Positions 1-8,881 of a stretch of 64,000 bases of DNA are shown here, one piece after another. Under the pieces are notes generated by a model. The model was not told the DNA's origin, ran no database searches, and saw nothing but the letters and a program-made list of their open reading frames with translations. This DNA comes from Thermoanaerobacteraceae bacterium. Its GTDB lineage: Bacteria; Bacillota; JADQBR01. A program made the translations under genes and the position numbers. The stretch spans positions 93,660 to 157,659 of the forward strand of contig JACDOG010000005.1 in assembly GCA_017656305.1 (NCBI GenBank), written 5' to 3'. The first letter of the stretch is position 1. Each line of letters begins with the position of its first letter.

Positions 1-123
1 GTGACACTTTCTTAAAAGTTTCAGATATTCCCAAACAGCTCAAGAGAAATTTAAACAGGTAAATATATATATACACAATCATTAACGAACAGTGGTACAA
101 TGTTATTACATGGTTTTATCTTG

Positions 124-357
124 TCAAATTATGAGCTTGCCCATTCCCCTGGTTTTGTTCGGTTTTGTAATTACCTGTCTTATTAGCACCTTTTTTAGCA
201 TTCCGGAAATGGTATTGCGAAACATTTCAGCAACAGCATCGTCTCTTCTGACCTCGGCCATGGTAACCCCAGAACTTAACGTAAACCTGTCCAGTCTACA
301 AAATCGAGTATTACACTCGCCAGCAGCTATGCTCTTTATTTCGGCAATTATTTCCAT
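124..357 (-). CDS. doubtful small ORF in the left edge region
   Basis: The first 455 bases hold no gene that I recognise. An open frame of 77 codons runs on the minus strand with a charged, partly amphipathic composition, and an overlapping plus-strand frame (92-385, GTG start) would encode a hydrophobic peptide. Neither has a convincing ribosome binding site; the minus frame has only a weak AAG-like stretch before its ATG. The minus frame is the more protein-like of the two because it is not leucine/serine-rich low-complexity sequence. Either may be chance or the remnant of a decayed gene. Confidence 0.2.
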   Translation of the reverse strand: MEIIAEIKSIAAGECNTRFCRLDRFTLSSGVTMAEVRRDDAVAEMFRNTISGMLKKVLIRQVITKPNKTRGMGKLII

Positions 358-455
358 GGTATCTTACTATACTTTATGGTTCTAAGTCACCAGTGGATGC
401 AAATGGGTAAGGAAAAATTCGGGGCAATGCCGGTTGTCCCTGAGGAGGTGAAATA

Positions 456-2033
456 ATGAAGGCCTTAAGCAACTACAAGAATAAACCCTTAAGCGAAGTG
501 TATCATTTACAACTTTCTAAGCCTAACCAAGGAGATAACAGGGCAGATGTGGAACGGGTCGTTGCTGCACTGCAGGAAAAGATACAGGTTCCGGTCACCA
601 TGCCGCTGGAATTAATGTATGAATTGCCGTCAGCCCTCCGCCGTAACAATTGGCAGCTGTTCGTCACAATAAATTACAACTGGTTTCCTGCAAACAGGCC
701 AGAACATCACCTTCAAGCTCAGGTGGTCTCATTTTCTGCACCTCAGTCCCAGCCCGTCCCCTACGGAGTAGCGGTGGACCTGGGGTCAACCACTGTCAGC
801 GGCCAGCTGTGGGACTTAAATAGCCACCAGCTGGTAGCAGAAGCAGCATGTCTTAACGAGCAGGTTTCCATTGGTGAAGATATCCTATCCCGGATTTTTT
901 ATGCAGACACCCCTGAAAAACAAAAGCACCTGCAGCAACTAGCCGCTGCAAGCGTCAACCGGGTAATCACCGACTTGGTCCAGGCTTGTAAAATTAAGGC
1001 AACAGATATAACTGCAGCCGTAATCAGCGGCAATACCTCCATGACCCATTTCTTATTGGGATTGCCCCCCCAGAACATTTGCCGCAGTCCATATACACCA
1101 GTCCTTAACAATCCCTGTTTTCAAACGGCGGAGAAACTGGGATTGTCCATGCACCCGTCAGCAGCTGTGTACCTGCTCCCTAATGTCGGTAGCTACGTGG
1201 GCGGTGATGTGCTGGCCGGCATCCTGGCCAGCGGCATGCACCGGAAACAGGAAATAAGTTTGCTGGTCGACATCGGTACCAACGGGGAGATGATTCTTGG
1301 AAACAAAGAGTGGCTGCTAGCAGCCGCCGGTGCTGCCGGACCGGCACTGGAAGGAGGAGTGGTCACCTGCGGTATGCGGGCCAAGCCCGGCGCGGTATAC
1401 TCTGTACAGATTGACCGGAACAGCCGCCAGGTATCATACCGGACCATTGATAATCTCCCCGCCAAAGGTATTTGTGGCTCAGGAATTATTGAAGCCGTAT
1501 CCGAAGCATTAATGTCTGGAATTATCAACCGCCGTGGCCAATTTAGGGAAGGACGCACTTCACTGGTTATCGTCCCGAAAGAAAAAAGCGCCACCAAAAT
1601 GCCCATCCAACTAACTGCCAATGATATTGCCAAGCTGTTAAGAACTAAAGCAGCAGCCAATGCCATTTTAGCCACGCTGCTTGACCAGGCAGGTTACGAT
1701 CTCACCGACTTAAATCATTTTTATGTTGCAGGTGCTTTTGGTAACTACCTGAATGTTGAAGCTGCTATTACCATCGGGCTGTATCCCGACGTACCCCGGC
1801 AACGGATTGAAATTTTGGGTAACAGTTCCTTAAAAGGTGCCGGATTGCTGTTAAACGATATCAGTAAAGCTCTGGAACTAGCTGAAATCCTGAAAAAAAT
1901 TGCCTATGTGGAAATGAATGATAGTGCCGACTTTATGAAACATTTTACTGCCGGTTTATTTTTCCCGCATACGGACTTAAACCTTTTCCCCACAGTCAGG
2001 GCAAAGCTTCTCTCAACAACCCGGGACAAGTAA
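456..2033 (+). CDS. RACo-like ASKHA ATPase without ferredoxin domain (DUF4445)
   Basis: This 525-aa protein belongs to the family of reductive activators of corrinoid proteins, ATP-dependent proteins that reduce Co(II) corrinoid to Co(I). The ASKHA nucleotide-binding signatures are clear: a VDLGSTT phosphate-1 loop near residues 107-113, SGNTSMTHF near 191-199, PNVGSYVGGD near 242-251, VDIGTNGEM near 271-279 and a late YVAGAFGNYL segment. Typical family members are about 600-630 aa and begin with a [2Fe-2S] ferredoxin domain; here the first 100 residues contain no cysteine motif. The start is supported by GAGGAGGTGAAATA just before ATG. No corrinoid protein or methyltransferase gene is adjacent, so the target is unknown. 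Confidence 0.8.
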   Translation: MKALSNYKNKPLSEVYHLQLSKPNQGDNRADVERVVAALQEKIQVPVTMPLELMYELPSALRRNNWQLFVTINYNWFPANRPEHHLQAQVVSFSAPQSQPVPYGVAVDLGSTTVSGQLWDLNSHQLVAEAACLNEQVSIGEDILSRIFYADTPEKQKHLQQLAAASVNRVITDLVQACKIKATDITAAVISGNTSMTHFLLGLPPQNICRSPYTPVLNNPCFQTAEKLGLSMHPSAAVYLLPNVGSYVGGDVLAGILASGMHRKQEISLLVDIGTNGEMILGNKEWLLAAAGAAGPALEGGVVTCGMRAKPGAVYSVQIDRNSRQVSYRTIDNLPAKGICGSGIIEAVSEALMSGIINRRGQFREGRTSLVIVPKEKSATKMPIQLTANDIAKLLRTKAAANAILATLLDQAGYDLTDLNHFYVAGAFGNYLNVEAAITIGLYPDVPRQRIEILGNSSLKGAGLLLNDISKALELAEILKKIAYVEMNDSADFMKHFTAGLFFPHTDLNLFPTVRAKLLSTTRDK

Positions 2034-2088
2034 ACATTTAATGAAAATTGTGCTATTTATTTTCCATTACAAACCCCTATACAAAAGA

Positions 2089-2109
2089 GCGCAGCCCTAA
2101 GGGCTGCGC
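2089..2109. terminator. hairpin terminator, 9-bp stem
   Basis: A perfect 9-bp GC-rich stem (GCGCAGCCC / GGGCTGCGC) with a TAA loop follows the RACo-like gene. On the minus strand the stem is followed by TCTTTTGT, so it could end the transcript of the dsrK-like gene whose stop codon is about 190 bases away; on the plus strand the following bases are not T-rich. It may act in both directions. Confidence 0.6.
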
Positions 2110-2126
2110 CCAAAATTATATTTGAA

Positions 2127-2269
2127 ACCGACCGGTGTCAACACAATCCTAATGTACCCGAGGCAACCATACAGCCGAAAGTAGGGGGGGGGAGCAATAT
2201 GGACCTCAGGCTGTCGTCGGGGGACGCTAAAACCAATAAATTAGAGGCACTACATCAACACCGGTCGGT
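2127..2269. ncRNA. candidate structured RNA or small inverted-repeat element
   Basis: A 12-base inverted repeat (ACCGACCGGTGT at 2127-2138 and its complement at 2258-2269) closes a 143-base element between two convergent genes. Inside it lie nested complementary pairs: CCCGA 2157-2161 with TCGGG 2217-2221, and ACAGCC 2171-2176 with GGCTGT 2209-2214, plus a short CTAA/TTAG hairpin near 2226-2243. A run of G near 2183-2192 is in an apical loop. No match to tmRNA, SRP RNA, RNase P or a known riboswitch was recognised. Strand and function are unknown; a MITE is the alternative. Confidence 0.4.
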
Positions 2270-2294
2270 GGCTTGCTAACCACGAAAGAAACGA

Positions 2295-3908
2295 TTACTC
2301 CTCCAAGAATTCAAAAAACGGCCTGTCCAAGTCTGCCAAAGCATTTACCACCAGTTCGACTATGCCAGCATACTGAACATTGTACTTGGCAGTCAATTGG
2401 TAATGTTCCAAAATATCTCTCATAGAACCCTTGCAGTTGGAACACGGTGCACAAATATACTTAGGAATACTGGCATCCTCCAGTGTATCCTGAAATACTT
2501 CAAGAATCTGCTTGACTTTCATTCTGACACTGACATTTTTCCGCCATTCGGGAAAGTTAAAAGAATTCATAATGGCAAAGCCACTGCCGCCACCGCAACA
2601 ATAGTTATACACACCATGGGGTGTCATTTCCCAGAACTGCGGCGCAACAGCCTTTAATATATCCCGCTGCGGTTTGACAATACCCATTTGCCGGACAACG
2701 TTACACGGGTCATGCAGCGTGACGGGAAAATTATTTTTGCTTGGATCCAGTTTAAGCCTGTTATCTTTGATAATATCCCTTAAAATGGGCAGAAAACTCT
2801 CCACCGGGACCTTGTTAGCGCCGTAAGTCATCCTGTCAGCCGTCACTACGGCAGCTTTGTGCGCGTGACCGCACTCTCCCAGCACAATGCGCTTGACTCC
2901 CAACTTTCTGGCAGCTTCAAACTGTTTTAAAGCAATTTTCTTCGCTTGCCCGTCATCGTAAAAAAGCCCATAATTGACATTGTCATAACCCAGCAAATCG
3001 CTACTTAAGGTCCAGTCCAAACCAGCTTCCTCGAACAATATCGCAAAGGCCATGGGATTTTCCGGCCAGGACATGTACTCCCCCGCATTGTGAATCAGTA
3101 GAATGTCTGCTCCTTCCTTATCAATGGGTATCTTTATTTTCTTACCGGTTTTCTCTTCCAGGTCTTCCTCCAAAAACTCAATAATATCCAAAAAAGCCGG
3201 TTTGGTAAGCCCCGTAGAGGAGCCGGTCTTCAACTGTAATTCCGTTCCTTTTTCATGTAATGCTTTTGGCGCAATTCCCAGTTCCTGACTGAAAATTTTC
3301 CTGATTTCCCTGGCAAGCAAACCGTTATCCAAACCGAGAGGGCATGTCTGGGCACAGCGTCTGCACAGGTTGCACCGGTAGGACAGTTCTCCCAAACGAG
3401 CCACTGTTTCCCAATTAAGGTCAATATCAGCACCTACCAGGCCGCCCAGCAGCCTACCGCTTTTAGTAAAGTATTTTTTGACAATCTTTCGCAGCACTTC
3501 GGATCGATAGATGGGGCGATACAATTCATGCCCCTCGGTGCTTTGAAAAATATGGCAGGCTTCTGAGCAAGTGTTGCATTTGGCACAATATTCTATGGAA
3601 AGCTTCAGCGGCTGAATGATGCCCCTGTTGGTTTCCTCCGACAGCATTTTTCCCAAACCTTGCAGAAACTTCCTGACAAATTCCTCTTCCTCTTCCTTTG
3701 TTTCCGGCCGTTTTAGCGTATCGATAGCAATAAAGCCGTCCAGAGTTGTACAATATTTTTCCCGCCATTCTTCTTTTGGCTCCTTAAATTCCGGAGCCGT
3801 ATCCAGCTTGTCAAACGGACCGGGTAAAGGCATTAATCTATCAATCTTTGTCAGCTGGTCAGCCGGCTTACCCATATCCCGTGGCTTTAAGTGCTTACCA
3901 TTTATCAT
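2295..3908 (-). CDS. DsrK/HdrD-like iron-sulfur protein (second copy)
   Basis: A 537-aa cytoplasmic-face Fe-S subunit related to DsrK, TmcB and HdrD. Two [4Fe-4S] motifs are seen (Cys108/111/114/118 and Cys179/182/185/189), followed in the C-terminal half by a CCG domain with HDPCNVVRQMG, YNYCCGGGSG and CAPCSNCKG, which binds the non-cubane cluster used for disulfide/trisulfide chemistry. It pairs with the membrane cytochrome b encoded just upstream (30-base gap), as in dsrMK, and is distinct from the dsrK in the main complex at 15990-17606. It probably passes electrons between menaquinone and a cytoplasmic thiol/disulfide carrier; the real partner is not shown by sequence. Confidence 0.85.
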   Translation of the reverse strand: MINGKHLKPRDMGKPADQLTKIDRLMPLPGPFDKLDTAPEFKEPKEEWREKYCTTLDGFIAIDTLKRPETKEEEEEFVRKFLQGLGKMLSEETNRGIIQPLKLSIEYCAKCNTCSEACHIFQSTEGHELYRPIYRSEVLRKIVKKYFTKSGRLLGGLVGADIDLNWETVARLGELSYRCNLCRRCAQTCPLGLDNGLLAREIRKIFSQELGIAPKALHEKGTELQLKTGSSTGLTKPAFLDIIEFLEEDLEEKTGKKIKIPIDKEGADILLIHNAGEYMSWPENPMAFAILFEEAGLDWTLSSDLLGYDNVNYGLFYDDGQAKKIALKQFEAARKLGVKRIVLGECGHAHKAAVVTADRMTYGANKVPVESFLPILRDIIKDNRLKLDPSKNNFPVTLHDPCNVVRQMGIVKPQRDILKAVAPQFWEMTPHGVYNYCCGGGSGFAIMNSFNFPEWRKNVSVRMKVKQILEVFQDTLEDASIPKYICAPCSNCKGSMRDILEHYQLTAKYNVQYAGIVELVVNALADLDRPFFEFLEE

Positions 3909-3938
3909 ACAATCTCCTCCCCTATTCAGTTTATTACC

Positions 3939-4823
3939 CTACTTCTTTTCATCTGTCGTTTGCCAGTGAGGAGCAGACCACGTTATTTTCGGTTTAAACT
4001 GTGAGCCCTCCTGTATTTTCTTTTCCACTTTACTTCCTGGTAAGTTGGGGGCATTGTCCCACAGCACCTTATGGAAAGTGAAGTACTTACCTGCATAATG
4101 ACTCATTTTCGTTAAGGGAATATAGATTAACAGAAGTCCCAGTAGAATAATGTGGACCGTCAATGCTGCATCAGCCTGAATTGGCTGAAAGGTCAGCAAA
4201 CTTCGCGCCATTTCTCTACCATAATTAAAACCTACATCCTGTTGCCAAACGTTTATCCCAGACACTACCGTTGAAAAAATGAAGAGCAGGTTGAAATATT
4301 CCTGAGCACTGGTATATTTTTTGAAAGAAGGCATTACCAACCGCTTGAAAAGAAGTGCTGCCGAACCAAAAGCAGTAAGTACAGCACCTGCGGCTCCGGT
4401 CAAAATAGTCAGGTAATAAATCAATCGTGCCAATCCACCTGAAGAAGGAACTGCTACTCCAACAAGCTCGAAACCTGCTCCCGTAAATATCAGAATAGTC
4501 CAACCTATCAGCAGATAAATCCCTAAATGTAGCGCATAGGATAACCACCATAAAGACTTCTGGTGTTCAAAAAGCCGCTTGATAAACAGCATCTCCTGCA
4601 ACATTTCCTTCAGCTCGCCCGCAAAGGATATTTCGTGCTTTTTCCTCCACCAGCCGCTTTCTTCCATGTATGAACCACCGTACTCAGCCTTGCCTTTTTC
4701 TTTAGGAATAGGGTAAAGGTCCAGTCTGCCGTGTACAGGCATTCTGGCATACTGTACCGCCTTGTACAAGGACAGAAAAATAAAGGACAACAGGGCAAAA
4801 TAAGAAAATATCAACAGTAACAT
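3939..4823 (-). CDS. DsrM/NarI-like membrane cytochrome b (second copy)
   Basis: A 294-aa integral membrane protein of the respiratory nitrate reductase gamma-subunit/DsrM family. It shows an N-terminal membrane segment, a polar loop of about 70 residues, then four or so further hydrophobic segments with histidines placed as expected for two b hemes (HLGIYLLIGW, HIILLGLLLIY). The C-terminus is polar and would meet the Fe-S subunit encoded by the next gene. It transfers electrons between the menaquinone pool and that subunit. The gene follows a sigma factor gene by 73 bases on the same strand, so the pair may be co-transcribed with dsrN and the sigma gene. Confidence 0.85.
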   Translation of the reverse strand: MLLLIFSYFALLSFIFLSLYKAVQYARMPVHGRLDLYPIPKEKGKAEYGGSYMEESGWWRKKHEISFAGELKEMLQEMLFIKRLFEHQKSLWWLSYALHLGIYLLIGWTILIFTGAGFELVGVAVPSSGGLARLIYYLTILTGAAGAVLTAFGSAALLFKRLVMPSFKKYTSAQEYFNLLFIFSTVVSGINVWQQDVGFNYGREMARSLLTFQPIQADAALTVHIILLGLLLIYIPLTKMSHYAGKYFTFHKVLWDNAPNLPGSKVEKKIQEGSQFKPKITWSAPHWQTTDEKK

Positions 4824-4896
4824 TTTTTAACCCCCCTTGCATCTCGCACCAACCTTGAGAAAAACAGCGGTAGCACTAAAGTTTGTTTTTGATTGT

Positions 4897-5496
4897 TCAC
4901 TTATGGGATGTGCTGCCATTGGCACTATCCAGTTCATTTTGCAGTTGAGTAATAATTTTTTTTATTTTGATAGATATTCTACCTTGGGTGATATTATATT
5001 TTTCAGCAATCTCCACCTGTTTCAGCTTTTCCCTGCCGCCAATGCCGTAAAAGCTAAATAGTATATCCTTTTCCATCTCAGATAAACCTGCAAGTATTTT
5101 TCGCAAGCACTCTTTTTCCTCTTTGGAACTAAATAATTCTTCGGGATTATAGTCATCACCACTAACTCTATCACAGACAGAAATGCTTTTGTTGTGTGAG
5201 CCGTTGCTGTCAACTTCAAATTCATCTTCCAGTCTCATACAAACGTCCCTGAAAAACCGCTTTCTCCGGCGCAAGTACATTCTAATCTCATTATCTATGC
5301 ACTTGTAGGCAAAAGTAGAAAACTTTGTATTTCTGTCATTCTTATACTTACATATGGCTTTCAACAACCCGAAACAACCTTCCTGAAACAAATCATCATA
5401 TTCATCCGCTGAATTAAGCCGGTACTTTTTAATCACCTTCCGTACCAGGTCATAGTTGTTATAAAACAGTTCCCTTTCCTTTTCAGTCAATGCCAC
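4897..5496 (-). CDS. sigma-70 family factor, sporulation SigE/SigK-like
   Basis: About 199 aa with region 2 (DLFQEGCFGLLKAICKY, then KFSTFAYKCIDNEIRMYLR) and region 4 with a helix-turn-helix (QVEIAEKYNITQGRISI). The length and the FSTFAYKCIDNEI motif resemble sporulation-type sigma factors. I chose a GTG start preceded by GGGGGAGGGG at 5502-5510; a longer reading from a GTG at 5571 lacks a ribosome site but would begin only 3 bases after the dsrN stop. It lies between dsrN and the second dsrMK-like pair, an unusual place for a sigma factor, and may control part of the sulfur locus. No anti-sigma gene is beside it. Confidence 0.8.
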   Translation of the reverse strand: MALTEKERELFYNNYDLVRKVIKKYRLNSADEYDDLFQEGCFGLLKAICKYKNDRNTKFSTFAYKCIDNEIRMYLRRRKRFFRDVCMRLEDEFEVDSNGSHNKSISVCDRVSGDDYNPEELFSSKEEKECLRKILAGLSEMEKDILFSFYGIGGREKLKQVEIAEKYNITQGRISIKIKKIITQLQNELDSANGSTSHK

Positions 5497-5574
5497 TGGT
5501 GCCCCTCCCCCAAAAAATTGGCATAATGGCTTCACACTTTTCCCAACGGCAATTTTGAAAAGTACGCTCACGAG

Positions 5575-6981
5575 CTACATGGCGGACAGTTCCCTTTCAC
5601 GATTACCGCATGCCAGTTGTACAAAGTTTTTGGCCCATTGAGGAGTTGCCAAGCTGTGAATATGATTATAGGTAGCAAATACATTTTTGTATATAATTCC
5701 GTCTCTGCCATCTATCCCTTTACCCCGTTCCACGCTTAGGGCAAAGGAAATCTTACTTTCATCAATATTTATCAGCCTTGAATGATGAAATTCATGTCCC
5801 CTGATTTTTTCCAATAGCGTAAAATAGCCATTGGGTTCTACTACTCTTGTTACCGTGTATCCATGCCCTTGGGGCTTTTTCTCCATAATTGCATCAAAAG
5901 GCAAAGCACCTACCATGGCATATTCCTGGCCTTGGTAAATTATTCTTCTTCCCAGGTACATCAATCCGCCACATTCAGCATATACGGGCAGACCGTTATG
6001 AACGGCCTTATAGATGCTCTGGCGGAACAAAACATTTTTCTCCAATTCACCAGCAAATAACTCGGGAAACCCCCCGCCTATATACAGTCCATCCAGATTA
6101 CCTAAAGAAGTATCGGAAAGAGAATCCAGAAACACCAGGTTCGCGCCTTCATCTTTCAGTTGCTGCAAGTTCTCTGGGTAGTAAAAAGAGAAGACGCGGT
6201 CTTTAATTACACCAATTGTAACGCTTTTGTCCGAGCTCCGCACCATGGATTGTTTGCCGGCCAGCCCGGGAATACTCTCCATTTTGGTTGCATTGGCTAT
6301 CCGTAAAATTTGCTGCAGGTCAACGTGTTGGGCAATCACATCCCCGAGTTTGTCAACTACTTTGCAAAATTCATCCCGTTCATTGGCTGGAATCAAGCCC
6401 AGATGCCGGTCGGGAATGGTTAGCTCGGCATTTTTGGGGATACTGCCGACCACAGGAACCTTGCAGTATCTCTGAATAACTTCCCGCAGAATCCTCTCGT
6501 GCCGTGCATTGCCTACCTTATTTAAGATAACTCCTGCAATGTTAATCTCCCTGTCAAAATGCTGGTAGCCCATTACTGTGGCTGCCGCGCTCCTGGTCAT
6601 CCTGGTACAATCAACCACCAGAATTACGGGGGCTTGAATGATTTTAGCTATCTGCGCCGTACTGCCTGACCCTTCAAAGTCCAATCCATCATATAATCCC
6701 ATAGCGCCTTCTACAATACTGATATCTGCACCCGCACCATGCTCGGTAAAAGATTGTATAATTGTTTCCTTGGACATCAGGACCGCATCTAAGTTGTGAC
6801 AATCCCGACCGGTAATGGCTGTCATCCAGCCGGCATCTATATAATCCGGACCTTTTTTAAATGCCTGAACTTTCATACCCATTTTGTTCAGTGCTGCCAG
6901 CAACCCCAAGGTAACTGTAGTTTTACCGGAACGACCTTTTGGTGCTGCAATAACCACTCGCGGAATAGTTTGGGCTACCAT
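5575..6981 (-). CDS. dsrN: DsrN, cobyrinate a,c-diamide synthase-type siroheme amidase
   Basis: A 468-aa CbiA/CobB-family enzyme: an N-terminal P-loop ATPase half (GRSGKTTVTLG near residues 17-27) and a C-terminal class I glutamine amidotransferase half with the nucleophile in AECGGLMYLG. In dsr loci this protein (DsrN) is thought to amidate siroheme for DsrAB; in other genomes the same family makes cobyrinate diamide, and no cobalamin genes surround it here. The ATG at 6981 follows GGGAGGGAAAATC; an upstream TTG in frame lies within that ribosome site. It is 30 bases after the persulfide reductase-rhodanese gene, probably in one transcript. Confidence 0.85.
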   Translation of the reverse strand: MVAQTIPRVVIAAPKGRSGKTTVTLGLLAALNKMGMKVQAFKKGPDYIDAGWMTAITGRDCHNLDAVLMSKETIIQSFTEHGAGADISIVEGAMGLYDGLDFEGSGSTAQIAKIIQAPVILVVDCTRMTRSAAATVMGYQHFDREINIAGVILNKVGNARHERILREVIQRYCKVPVVGSIPKNAELTIPDRHLGLIPANERDEFCKVVDKLGDVIAQHVDLQQILRIANATKMESIPGLAGKQSMVRSSDKSVTIGVIKDRVFSFYYPENLQQLKDEGANLVFLDSLSDTSLGNLDGLYIGGGFPELFAGELEKNVLFRQSIYKAVHNGLPVYAECGGLMYLGRRIIYQGQEYAMVGALPFDAIMEKKPQGHGYTVTRVVEPNGYFTLLEKIRGHEFHHSRLINIDESKISFALSVERGKGIDGRDGIIYKNVFATYNHIHSLATPQWAKNFVQLACGNRERELSAM

Positions 6982-7011
6982 GATTTTCCCTCCCAAAAAA
7001 CCAAAACTTGT

Positions 7012-8715
7012 TTATCTTTTCGCAACTGGTAAAGCCTTAAGCCCGCCGGCCAGAGATTTTACATTTTCAAAACCCGCTCCCTTGAGCACTCGAACAGCCT
7101 CATATGCCCTGACGCCTAAAGGACAGAGAACTATTACTAGTCGGTCCCGGGGAACTTCGTTCAATCGTTCTCGCAATTCCCCTAAAGGAATGTTAATTAC
7201 ATTAGGTTTGTTTAACGGCCTCATTCTTACCTCATTTTCCGTCCGCACATCCAAAAAAACCAGGTCCTGGTTATCCTGCGTCATTTTTACTAGTGCAGAC
7301 GGCATCACTACTTCTAATAATTCATCCTGAATATTTTTCAAAGTATTGGCGGAGTGATTGGCCAAATCTATAGCAGTAGCAAACATGGGTGCATAAGCCA
7401 GTTCCATCTGCCGTAAATCGTCTATGTTTCCTTCCATTGCAATGACACTGGCAATGACATCTAAACGTTTGATGACATCACCCTCGCCAATGACCTGCAC
7501 ACCCAGCAACCTTCCGTTGTCCCGGTCAGCAATAAGTTTCACAATTCCCGAGCCGTGCATCGGATAATAGTGGGTAGCATCCAGCCCGGATACAATACTG
7601 GTCACCGTGTTAAAGCCGGCGGCCTTTGCCTGTTCTTCGGTTAAACCGCTGCGGCCAACATTGACATCAAATACCCGCACTGCTGTAGTACCTAAAACAC
7701 CGGGAAATTTTTCATTCATACCAGCAATATTATTGGCAATAACTCTGCCCTGTTTATTTGCAATTGAAGCCAGGGGCAGATAACACGGCTGGCCGGTAAT
7801 CCGGTGTATGTTCTCAACACAGTCGCCACCGGCAAAAATGTCCGGATCACTTGTAGTGAGATATTCGTCTACGACTATACCGCCAGTTGAACCAACTCTT
7901 AAACCGCACTCCCGGGCTAGCCTGGTGTTTGGTTTTACGCCACAGGCCAAGACCACCAAGTCTGCCTCCAGGGCATGGTTGGTAGTGCGTACCAGTTTGA
8001 CATTATGTCCCTCCCGTGAGTGTTCTTCAATTGCGATAACACTTTCTCCCAACAACACTTCTACTCCATTGACTTCCACATTTTCCTCTAACAACGGAGC
8101 CAGGTCCGGGTCCAACATGCTGCTCAGCAAAACATTTTCTTTTTCTACAATCACAATTTTTCGATTACGATGGTTTAGCGCTTCCGCGACCTCCAGACCA
8201 ATTAACCCACCACCAACTATTACTATATTCTTGACGCTGGCATCAATCTTTTGCTTTAATGCCAGGGCATCCTGGGGGCAGTGCAATGCCAGCACTCCCG
8301 GCAGGTCCGTACCCGGCACCGGAGGGTAAACCGGCTCTGCTCCAGTCGCCAGTACCAGTTTGTCATACGGCAGCCTGCGCCGTTTACCGTCTGCACCACT
8401 ATTCTTGTCATAAATCACGACCTCTTTTTTTACGCGGTCAATAGCTTCAGCGACGGTACCGGATAGAAAGTTAATATCCTTCTCTCGTTTAAAGTAGTCC
8501 GTATTGCGAACAATCCCTGCAGTAGTAGTCATTAAATCATTTATGCTGGGGATCAAACCGCCGACATATAACGGCATGCCGCACCCACCATAGGAAATAT
8601 ATTCGTTCTGTTCGATAACAGTAATTTGCGCCTCAGGCATCAACCGTCTCAATCTGGCCGCTGTTTTCGGACCGGTAGCTACTCCACCGACAATAACAAT
8701 CCGTTTGCCTTCCAT
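7012..8715 (-). CDS. CoA-disulfide/persulfide reductase fused to rhodanese
   Basis: A 567-aa flavoprotein of the pyridine nucleotide-disulfide oxidoreductase family with a C-terminal rhodanese domain. The N-terminus carries the FAD-binding IVIVGGVATG motif, the single redox cysteine in YGGCGMPLY (about residue 45), a second NAD(P)H-binding GGGLIGLEVAE and the FAD motif IFAGGDCVE. The last 100 residues are rhodanese-like with an active-site CPLGVRA loop. Such fusions reduce CoA persulfide, polysulfide or CoA disulfide, releasing sulfide. Its place beside dsrN suggests handling of persulfide or thiosulfate-derived sulfur. The ATG at 8715 has AAGGAG eight bases upstream. Confidence 0.88.
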   Translation of the reverse strand: MEGKRIVIVGGVATGPKTAARLRRLMPEAQITVIEQNEYISYGGCGMPLYVGGLIPSINDLMTTTAGIVRNTDYFKREKDINFLSGTVAEAIDRVKKEVVIYDKNSGADGKRRRLPYDKLVLATGAEPVYPPVPGTDLPGVLALHCPQDALALKQKIDASVKNIVIVGGGLIGLEVAEALNHRNRKIVIVEKENVLLSSMLDPDLAPLLEENVEVNGVEVLLGESVIAIEEHSREGHNVKLVRTTNHALEADLVVLACGVKPNTRLARECGLRVGSTGGIVVDEYLTTSDPDIFAGGDCVENIHRITGQPCYLPLASIANKQGRVIANNIAGMNEKFPGVLGTTAVRVFDVNVGRSGLTEEQAKAAGFNTVTSIVSGLDATHYYPMHGSGIVKLIADRDNGRLLGVQVIGEGDVIKRLDVIASVIAMEGNIDDLRQMELAYAPMFATAIDLANHSANTLKNIQDELLEVVMPSALVKMTQDNQDLVFLDVRTENEVRMRPLNKPNVINIPLGELRERLNEVPRDRLVIVLCPLGVRAYEAVRVLKGAGFENVKSLAGGLKALPVAKR

Positions 8716-8797
8716 AGCCACAGCTCCTTATTCTCCGCATTAATAGTCCTATCACCAATACTAAATTACAAAACAAAAAGTTTTCTCTGACAGATTT

Positions 8798-8843
8798 CTA
8801 AAAAACCACCGGTGGAATAAAATATACCCACCGGTGATTTTTT
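8798..8843 (-). terminator. rho-independent terminator after dsrC
   Basis: A 9-bp stem (CACCGGTGG / CCACCGGTG, 8807-8815 and 8828-8836) is followed on the minus strand by a run of six T. It closes the fdx-dsrABD-orf-dsrC unit and separates it from the reductase-rhodanese gene. The plus strand also has a T run, so it could work both ways. Confidence 0.85.
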
Positions 8844-8881
8844 ATACCATTGCAACAGCTCACTGGCTTAAGCTCAATATC

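Noticed and set aside
92..385. Hydrophobic plus-strand frame at the left edge
   Set aside because: GTG start without ribosome site and overlapping another frame; no recognisable family.
2127..2269. Cobalamin riboswitch, tmRNA or SRP RNA
   Set aside because: No B12 box, no tmRNA resume frame and no SRP GGTCAGG-type core; the element is also at gene ends rather than in a leader.
5497..5571. Longer N-terminus of the sigma factor
   Set aside because: No ribosome site at the GTG of 5571, whereas GGGGGAGGGG precedes the GTG at 5496; kept only as an alternative.
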